This document shows positions 1 through 7,119 of a DNA stretch of 8,014 nt, one piece after another. The DNA is from Deltaproteobacteria bacterium. Lineage in GTDB: Bacteria; Desulfobacterota; Syntrophobacteria; BM002. Each line of letters opens with the position of its first letter. Position 1 is the stretch's first letter. Below the pieces are notes generated by a model, which saw only the letters and a list, made by a program, of their open reading frames with translations, searched no databases and was not told where the DNA came from. Location: the NCBI GenBank assembly GCA_020350905.1, contig CP070843.1, positions 1,324,963-1,332,976 on the forward strand. Direction: 5' to 3'. The translations under genes were made by a program, and so were the position numbers.

Positions 1-1217
1 AAATCAATACCATAATAGCAGGGATAACGGTGCGGCGGACAACTCACAACCATGTGCACTTCCTGGGCTCCTGCCTCCCTCAGTGTCTTGACACGATTTC
101 GAGTGGTAGTTCCTCGAACGATGGAGTCCTCAACGATGACCAGTCGCTTGTCACTCAACAGTGGGCGCACCGGATTGAGTTTGACTTTTACATGGAAGTC
201 ACGCATGGCCTGGGTGGGCTCGATAAAGGTACGGCCTACGTAGTGGTTGCGAATTACGCCCATTTCCAGTGGGATACCTGAAGCCTCGGCGAATCCAAGA
301 GCCGCATAATTGCCGGAGTCGGGAAACGGCATGACTATGTCGGCGTCCACCTGATATTCTCGGAAGAGTTCGTGCCCTTGACGTTTTCGGGCCAGGTAAA
401 CATTCTGACCAAAAATACTGCTGTCCGGTCGGGCAAAGTAGATAAACTCAAAAATGCAGAAGGCGGTGCGGTCGGAAAGAAGGAGGTGTCGAGACCTGAT
501 CCCATTGTGGTCGATGAATACGATCTCTCCCGGCTCAACGTCCCGCACGTAAGTGGCCCCGATGAGATCCAGGGCACAGGTCTCCGAGGCGATGACATAG
601 GCGTTGTCGTCTAGAAGCCCCAGGCACATGGGTCGAAAGCCGTAAGGATCTCGGGCGCCAATGATCTGGTCTTCTGTGGCCATCACCAATGAATAAGCGC
701 CTTTGATCTCATTCAAGGAGGTGATCAGTGCCTCTTCCAGGCCATGAACAAGTTGCCGGGCCATAAGATGCACGATCACCTCACTATCCATGCTTGTTTG
801 AAAAATTGAACCCTGCTGTTCCAGTTCACACCTCAGATCATGGGCATTAACCAGGTTGCCGTTGTGGGCGATGGCGAGACTACAGCCGGAGTGAGTGATG
901 CAGAAAGGTTGCGCGTTGACGAGCACGGACGAGCCGGTGGTGGAATAACGCACGTGTCCAACACCGAGATGGCCCTTCAGGCTGGCAAGGACATCTTCGT
1001 TGAAAATTTCGCTCACCAACCCCATGCCCTTATGGTGGCGCATCAGTCGACCATCTCCGACGCTGATGCCGGCACTCTCTTGGCCCCGGTGCTGGAGGGC
1101 ATAGAGGCCGAAATAGGTAAGGCGGGCGGTGTCCTCGTGTCCATAAATGGCGAAGATACCGCACTCTTCCTTTGGTCTCCTATCAGGGATAATTATGGGG
1201 TGCGAGTGGTTGTGCAA
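1..1217 (-). CDS. purF: Amidophosphoribosyltransferase (PurF), 3' part missing
   Basis: First step of purine synthesis: glutamine-dependent amination of PRPP to phosphoribosylamine, in the cytoplasm. My translation of the minus strand gives 405 residues before the window ends; the family usually has about 470-490. The N-terminal Ntn glutaminase domain starts at Cys19 in EECGIF, the nucleophile exposed after removal of an 18-residue propeptide. LQHRGQESAG (41-50) and AHNGN (117-121) are glutaminase signatures. The C-terminal transferase domain has the PRPP loop VEDSIVRGTT (362-371). Cys254 and Cys400 (PCYYGID) lie at the same distances from Cys19 as the Fe-S ligands Cys236 and Cys382 from Cys1 of the mature Bacillus subtilis enzyme, so this is the iron-sulfur type; the last two ligands would be outside the window. 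The start is TTG: an in-frame TAA lies four codons upstream and no ATG or GTG precedes Cys19. It lies 173 bp downstream of carB, same strand. Confidence 0.96.
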   Translation of the reverse strand, partial: MHNHSHPIIIPDRRPKEECGIFAIYGHEDTARLTYFGLYALQHRGQESAGISVGDGRLMRHHKGMGLVSEIFNEDVLASLKGHLGVGHVRYSTTGSSVLVNAQPFCITHSGCSLAIAHNGNLVNAHDLRCELEQQGSIFQTSMDSEVIVHLMARQLVHGLEEALITSLNEIKGAYSLVMATEDQIIGARDPYGFRPMCLGLLDDNAYVIASETCALDLIGATYVRDVEPGEIVFIDHNGIRSRHLLLSDRTAFCIFEFIYFARPDSSIFGQNVYLARKRQGHELFREYQVDADIVMPFPDSGNYAALGFAEASGIPLEMGVIRNHYVGRTFIEPTQAMRDFHVKVKLNPVRPLLSDKRLVIVEDSIVRGTTTRNRVKTLREAGAQEVHMVVSCPPHRYPCYYGID

Positions 1218-1223
1218 AGTAAG

Positions 1224-1228
1224 TCCTT
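1224..1228 (-). promoter_or_regulatory. Ribosome binding site that decides the purF TTG start
   Basis: The minus strand reads AAGGA, then six bases, then TTG at 1217-1215. An in-frame TAA (1229-1227) overlaps this site, so the protein cannot start further upstream, and no other usual start codon occurs before the catalytic cysteine. Site and start therefore support each other. Confidence 0.7.
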
Positions 1229-1236
1229 ATAATGAA

Positions 1237-1260
1237 CTAAAGTGTCTAAAGTGCGTAAAA
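1237..1260. repeat. Short 9-nt direct repeat before purF
   Basis: On the plus strand CTAAAGTGT (1237-1245) is followed directly by CTAAAGTGC (1246-1254) and then by a partial third unit, GTAAAA (1255-1260). The array lies just upstream of the purF ribosome binding site, in untranslated DNA. It could be decayed repeat DNA or tandem binding sites; the sequence does not decide. Confidence 0.5.
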
Positions 1261-1310
1261 ACATTCCTCGCCTAGCGCCAAGGGCAGAGCGGATAGCGGC
1301 AATGGCTCCT

Positions 1311-1387
1311 GGCATAGAGCATGGGGCATGGAGCATAGGGAAAATCAAGATCCTTTACTCTATGCCCATTGCTCTATGCTCTTTGCC
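1311..1387. repeat. Imperfect inverted repeat built of 7-nt units, carB-purF gap
   Basis: The left arm, 1311-1340, holds four tandem 7-mers of the form GCATRGR (GCATAGA, GCATGGG, GCATGGA, GCATAGG at 1312-1339). The right arm, 1358-1387, read on the minus strand, also splits into four 7-mers (GCAAAGA, GCATAGA, GCAATGG, GCATAGA). The 30-nt arms match at 23 positions when one is reversed and complemented, with a 17-nt loop between. As RNA this would fold into a long interrupted hairpin just after the carB stop. It lacks the T-run of an intrinsic terminator on the minus strand. It resembles the degenerate GCATGGA-type intergenic repeats that I recall from deltaproteobacterial genomes. Confidence 0.75.
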
Positions 1388-1390
1388 TTC

Positions 1391-4300
1391 TCAAATCTGC
1401 AAATCTCTTTCGTGATATTCCTGAATCGAAGTAACCTCCAAGTCGCCACCGCACAGCGCGGCGATGGCCTGGGCAAAAGCTCTGGCACCGGCAATGGTCG
1501 TGGCGTATGGGAGATTATAAACCAAGGTGGCCCGCCGAATCAAATAGGCGTCGGAGGCCGTTTTTCTCCCGGTGCTCGTATTGATGACCAGGTTGATTTC
1601 CTCATTCTTGATGTGGTCTATGACATGAGGGCGTCCCTCACTCAGTTTTGCCACCATACGGTTGTGCACTCCATGCTGTGTCAGGAAATCGGAGGTCCCC
1701 TGGGTAGCATAGATCCCAAAGTCTATCTGGGCGAAGTCTCTGGCAACGGGAAGAATGGCCTGCTTGTCCTGGTCACGGACGCTAATGAATACATTCCCAT
1801 TCAATGGGAGAGAATACCCTGCCGCCAGTTGGGCTTTGGCAAAGGCCATACCAAAGGTCCGATCGATTCCCATTACCTCGCCGGTGGATTTCATTTCCGG
1901 GCCTAAAAGGATGTCTACGTCCGGGAAACGTATGAAGGGAAATACTGACTCTTTGACCGCAAGGTGAGTCGGCACCACCTCTCGGGTAAAGCCAAGTTCG
2001 GATAGGGTCTTCCCCAGCATAATCTTGGTGGCGAGCTTGGCAAGAGGCACACCAATTGCCTTACTTACAAAAGGCGCCGTACGAGAGGCCCTGGGGTTTA
2101 CTTCCAGCACGTAAATTAAATTGTCTTTAACTGCGTATTGTATATTCATGAGGCCCACCACCCCCAGTTCTTGCGCCAGAGCCTTTGTCTGAGCCTTGAT
2201 CTCCTGAATGAGTTCCTGGGAAATACTGATGGGAGGGAGCACACAGGCGCTGTCACCAGAGTGGATCCCTGCCTCCTCAATGTGCTCCATGATGCCGCCA
2301 ATCACCGTGGTTGTACCGTCGGAAATGGCATCCACATCTATTTCTATAGCATCCCGCAGAAATTGATCCACCAAGATTGGATGTCCAAGGGAGACATGGA
2401 CCGCCGCATGAATGAAGGCTTCCAGTTGTTCTTGTTCGTAAACGATTTCCATAGCTCGGCCACCCAAAACGTAAGATGGCCGTACCAAAACCGGGTAGCC
2501 AATTTTGGTTGCCGCCCGGAGGGCTTCGGAAGCGCTGGTGGCAATAGCATTTTTCGGCTGTCTCAGCCCGAGTTTCTTTATGAGGGCTTGGAAACGCTCT
2601 CGGTCCTCGGCCCTATCGATACTGTCCGGGGTTGTACCGATGATGGGGGTACCAACCTTTGCCAGAGGAACAGCGAGGTTCAAGGGCGTCTGGCCACCGA
2701 ACTGGACGATGAGGCCGTTCGGTGACTCCCTCTCAATTATGTGCAGAACGTCCTCGAAGGTGAGAGGCTCGAAGTACAGTTTGTCTGAAGTGTCATAGTC
2801 GGTGCTTACCGTTTCCGGATTGGAATTTACCATGATCGACTGCACCCCCTCCTCACGCAGGGCAAAGGAGGCGTGAACACAGCAGTAATCAAATTCGATA
2901 CCCTGACCGATACGGTTGGGGCCGCCCCCCAGGATCATCACTTTGCGTACCTCGCCGGGGCGTGATTCATCCTCGGACTCATAGGTGGAATAGTAGTAAG
3001 GGGTATACGCTTCGAATTCAGCTGCACAGGTATCCACCAATTTGTAGACTGGAACGATATCAGCCTGTATTCGACGTTCGCGGATGGCATCGTCATCCGT
3101 TCCCGTGAGTTCCGCCAAGCGACGGTCGGAAAATCCGTATGCCTTGGACTGTCGCAAGAGGTCATCGCTCAGGGGCTGCTGACGCAGGTGAGTCTCAAAA
3201 TTCAGAATTTGCTCGATGTTGTAGAGGAACCAGGGGTCGATTTTGGTGAGTTGGTGGATTTCTTCCAGTTCTATTCCTGCCTCCATGGCCGCGGTAAGAT
3301 AAAAGAGCCTCTCGGAGTTGGGCTCGCGCAGTTTTTGGCGAATAAGACCCTGGTATTCCGGATTTTTGAGAGACTCGGGAGATAAACCGCTGTTTATGGA
3401 AAAACGGCCGATTTCCAGGGAGCGTACTGCTTTCTGTAGGGCTTCCTTAAAGGTGCGGCCGATGGCCATGGTCTCGCCCACCGATTTCATTGTTGTGGTA
3501 AGGGAATCAGGAGTTTGCGAGAATTTTTCAAAAGTCCAGCGGGGGATTTTCACTACGCAATAGTCAATGGTGGGTTCGAACGAAGCCCGCGTTTCTCGAG
3601 TGATATCGTTGGCGATCTCATCTAGGCTGTAGCCGACAGCAAGTTTGGCGGCGATTTTGGCGATGGGGAATCCGGTGGCTTTGGAGGCCAGGGCGGAGGA
3701 GCGTGATACCCGGGGGTTCATTTCTATAATAACCATCTCGCCGTCTTCGGGGTTGATGGCAAATTGAATGTTTGAACCACCGGTTTCCACGCCGATTTCT
3801 CTGATCACATCGATGGACGCATCCCGCATTGCCTGATATTCACGGTCGGTTAACGTCTGAGCCGGAGCCACAGTGATGCTGTCACCGGTGTGTATGCCCA
3901 TGGGGTCGAAATTTTCGATGGAGCAGATGATAACCACATTGTCCATGTGGTCTCTCATCACCTCCAGTTCGAATTCCTTCCACCCCAAAACAGATTCTTC
4001 AAGCATGATGGTGCGAATCATACTGGCGTCCAGGCCCGCGATGGCCATATTTTCCAAATCTTCCCGGTTGTAGACCACACCGCCACCAGTGCCTCCGAGG
4101 GTGAAGGACGGGCGAATAATCAAGGGAAAACCGATCTCTTCCGCCACCTGGCGGACTTCTTCCATGGAGCGGGCAATTCCACTGACAGGTACCCGCAAAC
4201 CTATCTTCTCCATGGCAGCCCGGAAAAGCTCACGATCCTCCCCCTTTTTGATCACCGGCAGAGAGGCACCGATTACCTCCACCCCGCAGCGCTCCAGAAC

Positions 4301-4618
4301 CCCCATCTCACCCACCGCCACCGCCACGTTTAGGGCTGTCTGCCCTCCCAAAGTGGGAAGCAACGCCTGGGGTCTTTCCCGCTCAATGACTTTGGCCACA
4401 CATTCGGGAGTGATGGGTTCAATATAAGTGCGCTGAGCCATCTCGGGGTCGGTCATTATGGTGGCGGGATTGCTATTGATGAGAACGATCTCGAAACCCT
4501 CTTCCCGAAGGGCCTTGCACGCCTGAGTGCCAGAATAGTCAAATTCACAAGCCTGACTGATGATTATTGGTCCTGACCCGATGATGAGAATTTTCTGAAT
4601 ATCTGTTCTTTTCGGCAT
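1391..4618 (-). CDS. carB: Carbamoyl-phosphate synthase large subunit (CarB)
   Basis: Makes carbamoyl phosphate from bicarbonate, two ATP and ammonia channelled from CarA, for pyrimidine and arginine synthesis. With the start used here it has 1075 residues (E. coli 1073) and begins MPKRTDIQKILIIG, nearly identical to E. coli. Order: carboxyphosphate ATP-grasp half (about 1-400), with Arg129, Arg169, the GGTGGG loop (175-180) and metal ligands Glu299 and Asn301 at E. coli numbering; oligomerisation segment (about 401-553); carbamoyl-phosphate ATP-grasp half (about 554-935), opening MILGGGPNRIGQG (561-573), with Glu839 and Asn841; allosteric methylglyoxal-synthase-like domain (about 936-1075). 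The frame is open upstream to an ATG at 4759, but those 47 residues are translated 8-mer repeats and lack family similarity. No good ribosome binding site precedes 4618, so translation may depend on carA. The gene is intact. Confidence 0.98.
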   Translation of the reverse strand: MPKRTDIQKILIIGSGPIIISQACEFDYSGTQACKALREEGFEIVLINSNPATIMTDPEMAQRTYIEPITPECVAKVIERERPQALLPTLGGQTALNVAVAVGEMGVLERCGVEVIGASLPVIKKGEDRELFRAAMEKIGLRVPVSGIARSMEEVRQVAEEIGFPLIIRPSFTLGGTGGGVVYNREDLENMAIAGLDASMIRTIMLEESVLGWKEFELEVMRDHMDNVVIICSIENFDPMGIHTGDSITVAPAQTLTDREYQAMRDASIDVIREIGVETGGSNIQFAINPEDGEMVIIEMNPRVSRSSALASKATGFPIAKIAAKLAVGYSLDEIANDITRETRASFEPTIDYCVVKIPRWTFEKFSQTPDSLTTTMKSVGETMAIGRTFKEALQKAVRSLEIGRFSINSGLSPESLKNPEYQGLIRQKLREPNSERLFYLTAAMEAGIELEEIHQLTKIDPWFLYNIEQILNFETHLRQQPLSDDLLRQSKAYGFSDRRLAELTGTDDDAIRERRIQADIVPVYKLVDTCAAEFEAYTPYYYSTYESEDESRPGEVRKVMILGGGPNRIGQGIEFDYCCVHASFALREEGVQSIMVNSNPETVSTDYDTSDKLYFEPLTFEDVLHIIERESPNGLIVQFGGQTPLNLAVPLAKVGTPIIGTTPDSIDRAEDRERFQALIKKLGLRQPKNAIATSASEALRAATKIGYPVLVRPSYVLGGRAMEIVYEQEQLEAFIHAAVHVSLGHPILVDQFLRDAIEIDVDAISDGTTTVIGGIMEHIEEAGIHSGDSACVLPPISISQELIQEIKAQTKALAQELGVVGLMNIQYAVKDNLIYVLEVNPRASRTAPFVSKAIGVPLAKLATKIMLGKTLSELGFTREVVPTHLAVKESVFPFIRFPDVDILLGPEMKSTGEVMGIDRTFGMAFAKAQLAAGYSLPLNGNVFISVRDQDKQAILPVARDFAQIDFGIYATQGTSDFLTQHGVHNRMVAKLSEGRPHVIDHIKNEEINLVINTSTGRKTASDAYLIRRATLVYNLPYATTIAGARAFAQAIAALCGGDLEVTSIQEYHERDLQI

Positions 4619-4692
4619 AGGGCTTGTGAAACCTAGGTCATTTCTATGTTTCTCTTCAAGGTGTATTCCATTCAGGCTCAGCTGCAAACGGC

Positions 4693-4740
4693 GCGACACG
4701 GTGACACGGCGACACGGTGACACGGCGAGACGGCGACACG
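4693..4740. repeat. Six tandem 8-nt units in the carA-carB gap
   Basis: On the plus strand six consecutive 8-mers run without gaps: GCGACACG, GTGACACG, GCGACACG, GTGACACG, GCGAGACG, GCGACACG. The second base alternates C and T over the first four units, giving a 16-nt higher period. The array sits in the 150-bp gap between the carA stop (4769) and the carB start (4618), so it should be present in a carAB transcript as CGTGTCRC units. An 8-nt period breaks the reading frame, which argues against a coding role. Confidence 0.85.
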
Positions 4741-4768
4741 GAGAAGGTGAATAATGCAAAAAATAGCA

Positions 4769-5929
4769 TTACCACCGTTTCTTCTCCATCAGAGTGAGAA
4801 AATCGTCAAACAGGTAAGTGGCATCATGGGGGCCGGGAGAGGCCTCCGGGTGGTATTGGACCGAATAGATGGGCAGTTTCCGGTGCCGCATACCTTCAAG
4901 AGTCTGGTCGTTGAGGTTGATGTGAGTGAGTTCCACATCTTTTTTTTTGAGTGAGTCGATATCCACACAGAAGCCATGGTTCTGCGAGGTAACTTCCACC
5001 TTGCCGGTGAGCAGGTCTTTCACCGGCTGATTGCCACCCCGGTGACCGAACTTGAGCTTGAAGGTTGTGCCCCCCATGGCCAGGCCAAGGAGTTGATGGC
5101 CTAAACAGATGCCGAAAATGGGGAGCTCGGGTAACAAAGAGCGAACTGTCTTGATGGCGTAAGTAACGGCTGCAGGGTCTCCCGGTCCGTTGGACAGAAA
5201 GAGGCCGTCCGGCTCAAGGGCGAGGATATCGGCTGGCTTTGCCTGGGCTGGTAGGACGATGGTGTGGCAGTCGCGGCCAGCCAGATGGCGGAGGATGTTG
5301 TATTTGATGCCGTAATCCAGGGCTACAACTTTGTAGGGGTGACTGCGGTCAGGCCAGACATCGGCTGCCGACATTCCGGACTTCCAGGGGAGTGGCCGCC
5401 TCTCTCCATCCCAGAGGAAAGGAGACGGGGTGGTGACTTTTTCCACCATGTCGCGACCCACCAAGCCTGGATAACCTTGCACCCTCTGCAACAGTTCCTC
5501 AGGATCTCTATCCCCCGTTGCAATGATGCCCTTCATGGCACCCGCGGTGCGGATATGTTTTGTGAGGGCCCTGGTGTCAATGCCCTCGATTCCGAGAACT
5601 TGGCCCTCCGCTAAGAACTCCTTGAGGCTCTTCTGGCTTCGCCAATTACTGGGATAGGGCAGGTACTCGCGGACTATGAACCCCTCAACTTGAATTGCTG
5701 CCGATTCCATATCTTCATCGTTGATTCCATAATTACCAATGAGGGGATAGGTCATGGACACTATTTGGCCCTTGTAAGATGGATCGGTAAGCACTTCCTG
5801 GTAACCCGTCATGGCAGTATTGAAGACCACTTCACCCAAGGTCTCGCCCTGGCCGGCGAAGGTCCGCCCGTGAAAGGTCCTGCCGTCCTCCAAAACCAGG
5901 GTGGCGCGGGGTTGGTTGAAATTTACCAT
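4769..5929 (-). CDS. carA: Carbamoyl-phosphate synthase small subunit (CarA)
   Basis: Glutamine amidotransferase subunit of carbamoyl-phosphate synthetase: it hydrolyses glutamine and passes ammonia to CarB. 386 residues, the usual length (E. coli 382). The N-terminal small-subunit domain (about 1-195) contains VVFNTAMTGYQEVLTDPSY (34-52) and the GIDTRALTKHIR segment (116-127). The C-terminal class I glutaminase domain (about 198-386) carries the oxyanion region SNGPGDP (246-252), the nucleophile Cys275 in GICLGHQ, and the partners His360 and Glu362 in QYHPEASPGPHD. These correspond to E. coli Cys269, His353 and Glu355. The ATG at 5929 has GAGGT on the minus strand at 5945-5941, 11 nt upstream, slightly far. 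A run of nine A codes for Lys-Lys-Lys (328-330). Stop TAA at 4771-4769. It lies 179 bp downstream of kdsB with its own likely promoter. Confidence 0.98.
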   Translation of the reverse strand: MVNFNQPRATLVLEDGRTFHGRTFAGQGETLGEVVFNTAMTGYQEVLTDPSYKGQIVSMTYPLIGNYGINDEDMESAAIQVEGFIVREYLPYPSNWRSQKSLKEFLAEGQVLGIEGIDTRALTKHIRTAGAMKGIIATGDRDPEELLQRVQGYPGLVGRDMVEKVTTPSPFLWDGERRPLPWKSGMSAADVWPDRSHPYKVVALDYGIKYNILRHLAGRDCHTIVLPAQAKPADILALEPDGLFLSNGPGDPAAVTYAIKTVRSLLPELPIFGICLGHQLLGLAMGGTTFKLKFGHRGGNQPVKDLLTGKVEVTSQNHGFCVDIDSLKKKDVELTHINLNDQTLEGMRHRKLPIYSVQYHPEASPGPHDATYLFDDFLTLMEKKRW

Positions 5930-5947
5930 GGTGCAACGTTACCTCAG

Positions 5948-6011
5948 TACCTTATCGGCTGTCCAAAGACCGGGCTCACGGGTCACTCAACATAATCGTT
6001 TTGATAAGGTA
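5948..6011. repeat. 9-bp inverted pair bracketing the carA promoter
   Basis: TACCTTATC at 5948-5956 and its exact complement GATAAGGTA at 6003-6011 are 46 bp apart. The second copy lies between the predicted -35 and -10 of the carA promoter and the first lies in the leader just before the ribosome binding site. Possible paired operator half-sites; it could also be chance. Confidence 0.5.
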
Positions 6012-6017
6012 AGGCAA
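5989..6017 (-). promoter_or_regulatory. Candidate sigma70-type promoter for carA
   Basis: The minus strand has TTGCCT (6017-6012) and TATGTT (5994-5989) separated by exactly 17 nt. Predicted transcription would start near 5982, giving a leader of about 50 nt before the carA ATG. Each hexamer agrees with the consensus at about four of six positions, so this is plausible but unproven. Confidence 0.45.
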
Positions 6018-6108
6018 GCATTTTAGGTGGGCAAGAAAACCTTTTCAGTGGAGCTAATTTCCACCCATTCAAAGACAGCTGCACTGCAAAGAATCTTAGG
6101 GATAAAGG

Positions 6109-6861
6109 TTAGTCTTGCCGGTGCTGTTGTTCTGTGATGTTTCGGACCAGGTCGAGATCTTCAGGCGTGTCTACACTTACGGAATCATGAGGGGTGATGA
6201 CCACAGATATGCGGAAGCCGTGCTCCAAAGCGCGTAGTTGCTCGAGTTTTTCCAGCTTTTCCAAAACTCCAACCGCGAGCCTGGTAAACCTCTGCAAAAA
6301 TCCATTGCGGTAGCCATAGAAACCGAGATGTTTGTAATAGGTAGGAGTGGGCGATGCATCATGGGCGGCAGGGATGGGGGCTCGGGAAAAATAAAGAGCC
6401 CACCCTTTGGAGTCCAGGACGACTTTGACAACTGCTGGGTCATGGAAATCATCGATATCCGTGCCAGGGTGTGCAAGGGTGACCATGCCCACATCACCCT
6501 TCGCCTTAAGAGTATCCACAAGACTGTCAATCATTCCAGCCCGAAGCAGGGGTTCATCCCCCTGAATATTCACAACAATTGCTCGGTCAGGAAGCATCAA
6601 TTGGCGGGCTGCCTCAGCAACCCGATCCGTGCCGCTCTTATGATCCCCGGAGGTCATAAGCACTTCTCCATCAAAGCGGGCAACCGCCTGCTGAATGCGT
6701 GAGTCATCCGTGGCCACCACCAGTCGTTGAATGCTGGCTGCTCTGGCGGCACGCTCGTAAACGTGTTGAATCATGGGACGGTCCTGGATCAGGGCCAATG
6801 GCTTACCAGGTAAGCGCTTTGAATTGTAACGGGCCGGAATAATACCCACTGCTTCCACCAT
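6109..6861 (-). CDS. kdsB: 3-deoxy-manno-octulosonate cytidylyltransferase (KdsB)
   Basis: Activates Kdo with CTP to CMP-Kdo in the cytoplasm, for transfer to lipid A in lipopolysaccharide. 250 residues, the usual length (E. coli 248). The nucleotidyltransferase fold opens with IIPARYNSKRLPGKPL (7-22), followed by VVATDD (48-53), SGDHKSGTDR (71-80) and NIQGDEPL (98-105), where Asp102 matches the Mg-binding aspartate of the family. FSRAPIP (158-164), KHLGFYGYR (177-185) and the C-terminal LEQLRALEHG (206-215) and VDTPEDL (230-236) motifs, with the second metal aspartate Asp231, complete the active site. The ATG at 6861 has AGGAG on the minus strand at 6872-6868 with a six-base spacer. Its product uses CTP, made by the pyrimidine route that carAB supplies. 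It is divergent from the TAXI receptor gene. Intact. Confidence 0.97.
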   Translation of the reverse strand: MVEAVGIIPARYNSKRLPGKPLALIQDRPMIQHVYERAARAASIQRLVVATDDSRIQQAVARFDGEVLMTSGDHKSGTDRVAEAARQLMLPDRAIVVNIQGDEPLLRAGMIDSLVDTLKAKGDVGMVTLAHPGTDIDDFHDPAVVKVVLDSKGWALYFSRAPIPAAHDASPTPTYYKHLGFYGYRNGFLQRFTRLAVGVLEKLEKLEQLRALEHGFRISVVITPHDSVSVDTPEDLDLVRNITEQQHRQD

Positions 6862-6925
6862 CTGACGCTCCTGAAATCAAGACGGCATAAATATGCGGCC
6901 AAAAGTCTGCAACATCAGGGTAGAG

Positions 6926-6955
6926 ATTAAACCACAGAGATCACCAAGAGTACAA
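6926..6955 (-). promoter_or_regulatory. Weak candidate promoter for kdsB
   Basis: The minus strand has TTGTAC (6955-6950), an 18-nt spacer and TTTAAT (6931-6926). The -10 is good (five of six) and the -35 poor (three of six). Its -35 overlaps a 6-bp dyad (6949-6968). It is the best kdsB candidate I saw, with low confidence. Confidence 0.25.
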
Positions 6956-6960
6956 AGAAA
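6930..6960. repeat. Degenerate CACAGAG-type repeat
   Basis: The plus strand shows three decayed units of roughly 9-11 nt: ACCACAGAG, ATCACCAAGAG and TACAAAGAAA, over about 30 nt. It resembles the ACCACAGAG-type intergenic sequence I recall from several bacterial groups. The units are too diverged to define a sharp period. Confidence 0.4.
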
Positions 6961-6968
6961 AATGTACT
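6949..6968. repeat. Dyad AGTACA / TGTACT
   Basis: Perfect 6-bp arms AGTACA (6949-6954) and TGTACT (6963-6968) with an 8-nt A-rich centre. It overlaps the -35 of the weak kdsB promoter candidate. It may be an operator or chance. Confidence 0.45.
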
Positions 6969-7005
6969 ACGGTCTTGGAACTGATACCAATAATCTGTCT
7001 CACCT

Positions 7006-7020
7006 CCACATTATGTGTGG
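7006..7020. repeat. Dyad CCACA / TGTGG
   Basis: Perfect 5-bp arms, CCACA (7006-7010) and TGTGG (7016-7020), around TTATG. It lies about 145 bp upstream of kdsB and 100 bp upstream of the TAXI promoter candidate. Function unknown. Confidence 0.4.
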
Positions 7021-7119
7021 CTCACTGAAGATACGTTACTGACCGCCAGATTTTGCCTAATGGTAGGTGTTTAGACAATTTTTCTCAGTGCAGCCTCCGC
7101 GCCATATCCCCGTTTATAC

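Noticed and set aside
1328..1906. 192-codon plus-strand open frame over the 3' end of carB
   Set aside because: Antisense shadow of a firmly identified gene; it starts inside the 7-mer repeat and its sequence shows no family features or signal.
2138..2725. 195-codon plus-strand open frame inside carB
   Set aside because: Antisense to the conserved second ATP-grasp half; explained by codon use of carB.
3890..4333. 147-codon plus-strand open frame inside carB
   Set aside because: Antisense shadow of the first ATP-grasp half.
4693..4740. CRISPR array
   Set aside because: 8-nt units without spacers; no cas genes nearby.
4619..4759. 47-residue N-terminal extension of CarB
   Set aside because: It translates the 8-mer repeats, has no ribosome binding site, and family members start at MPKRTDI, which is the ATG at 4618.
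6048..6064. Intrinsic terminator after kdsB
   Set aside because: Only a 5-bp stem, GTGGA with TCCAC, and no T-run follows on the transcribed strand.
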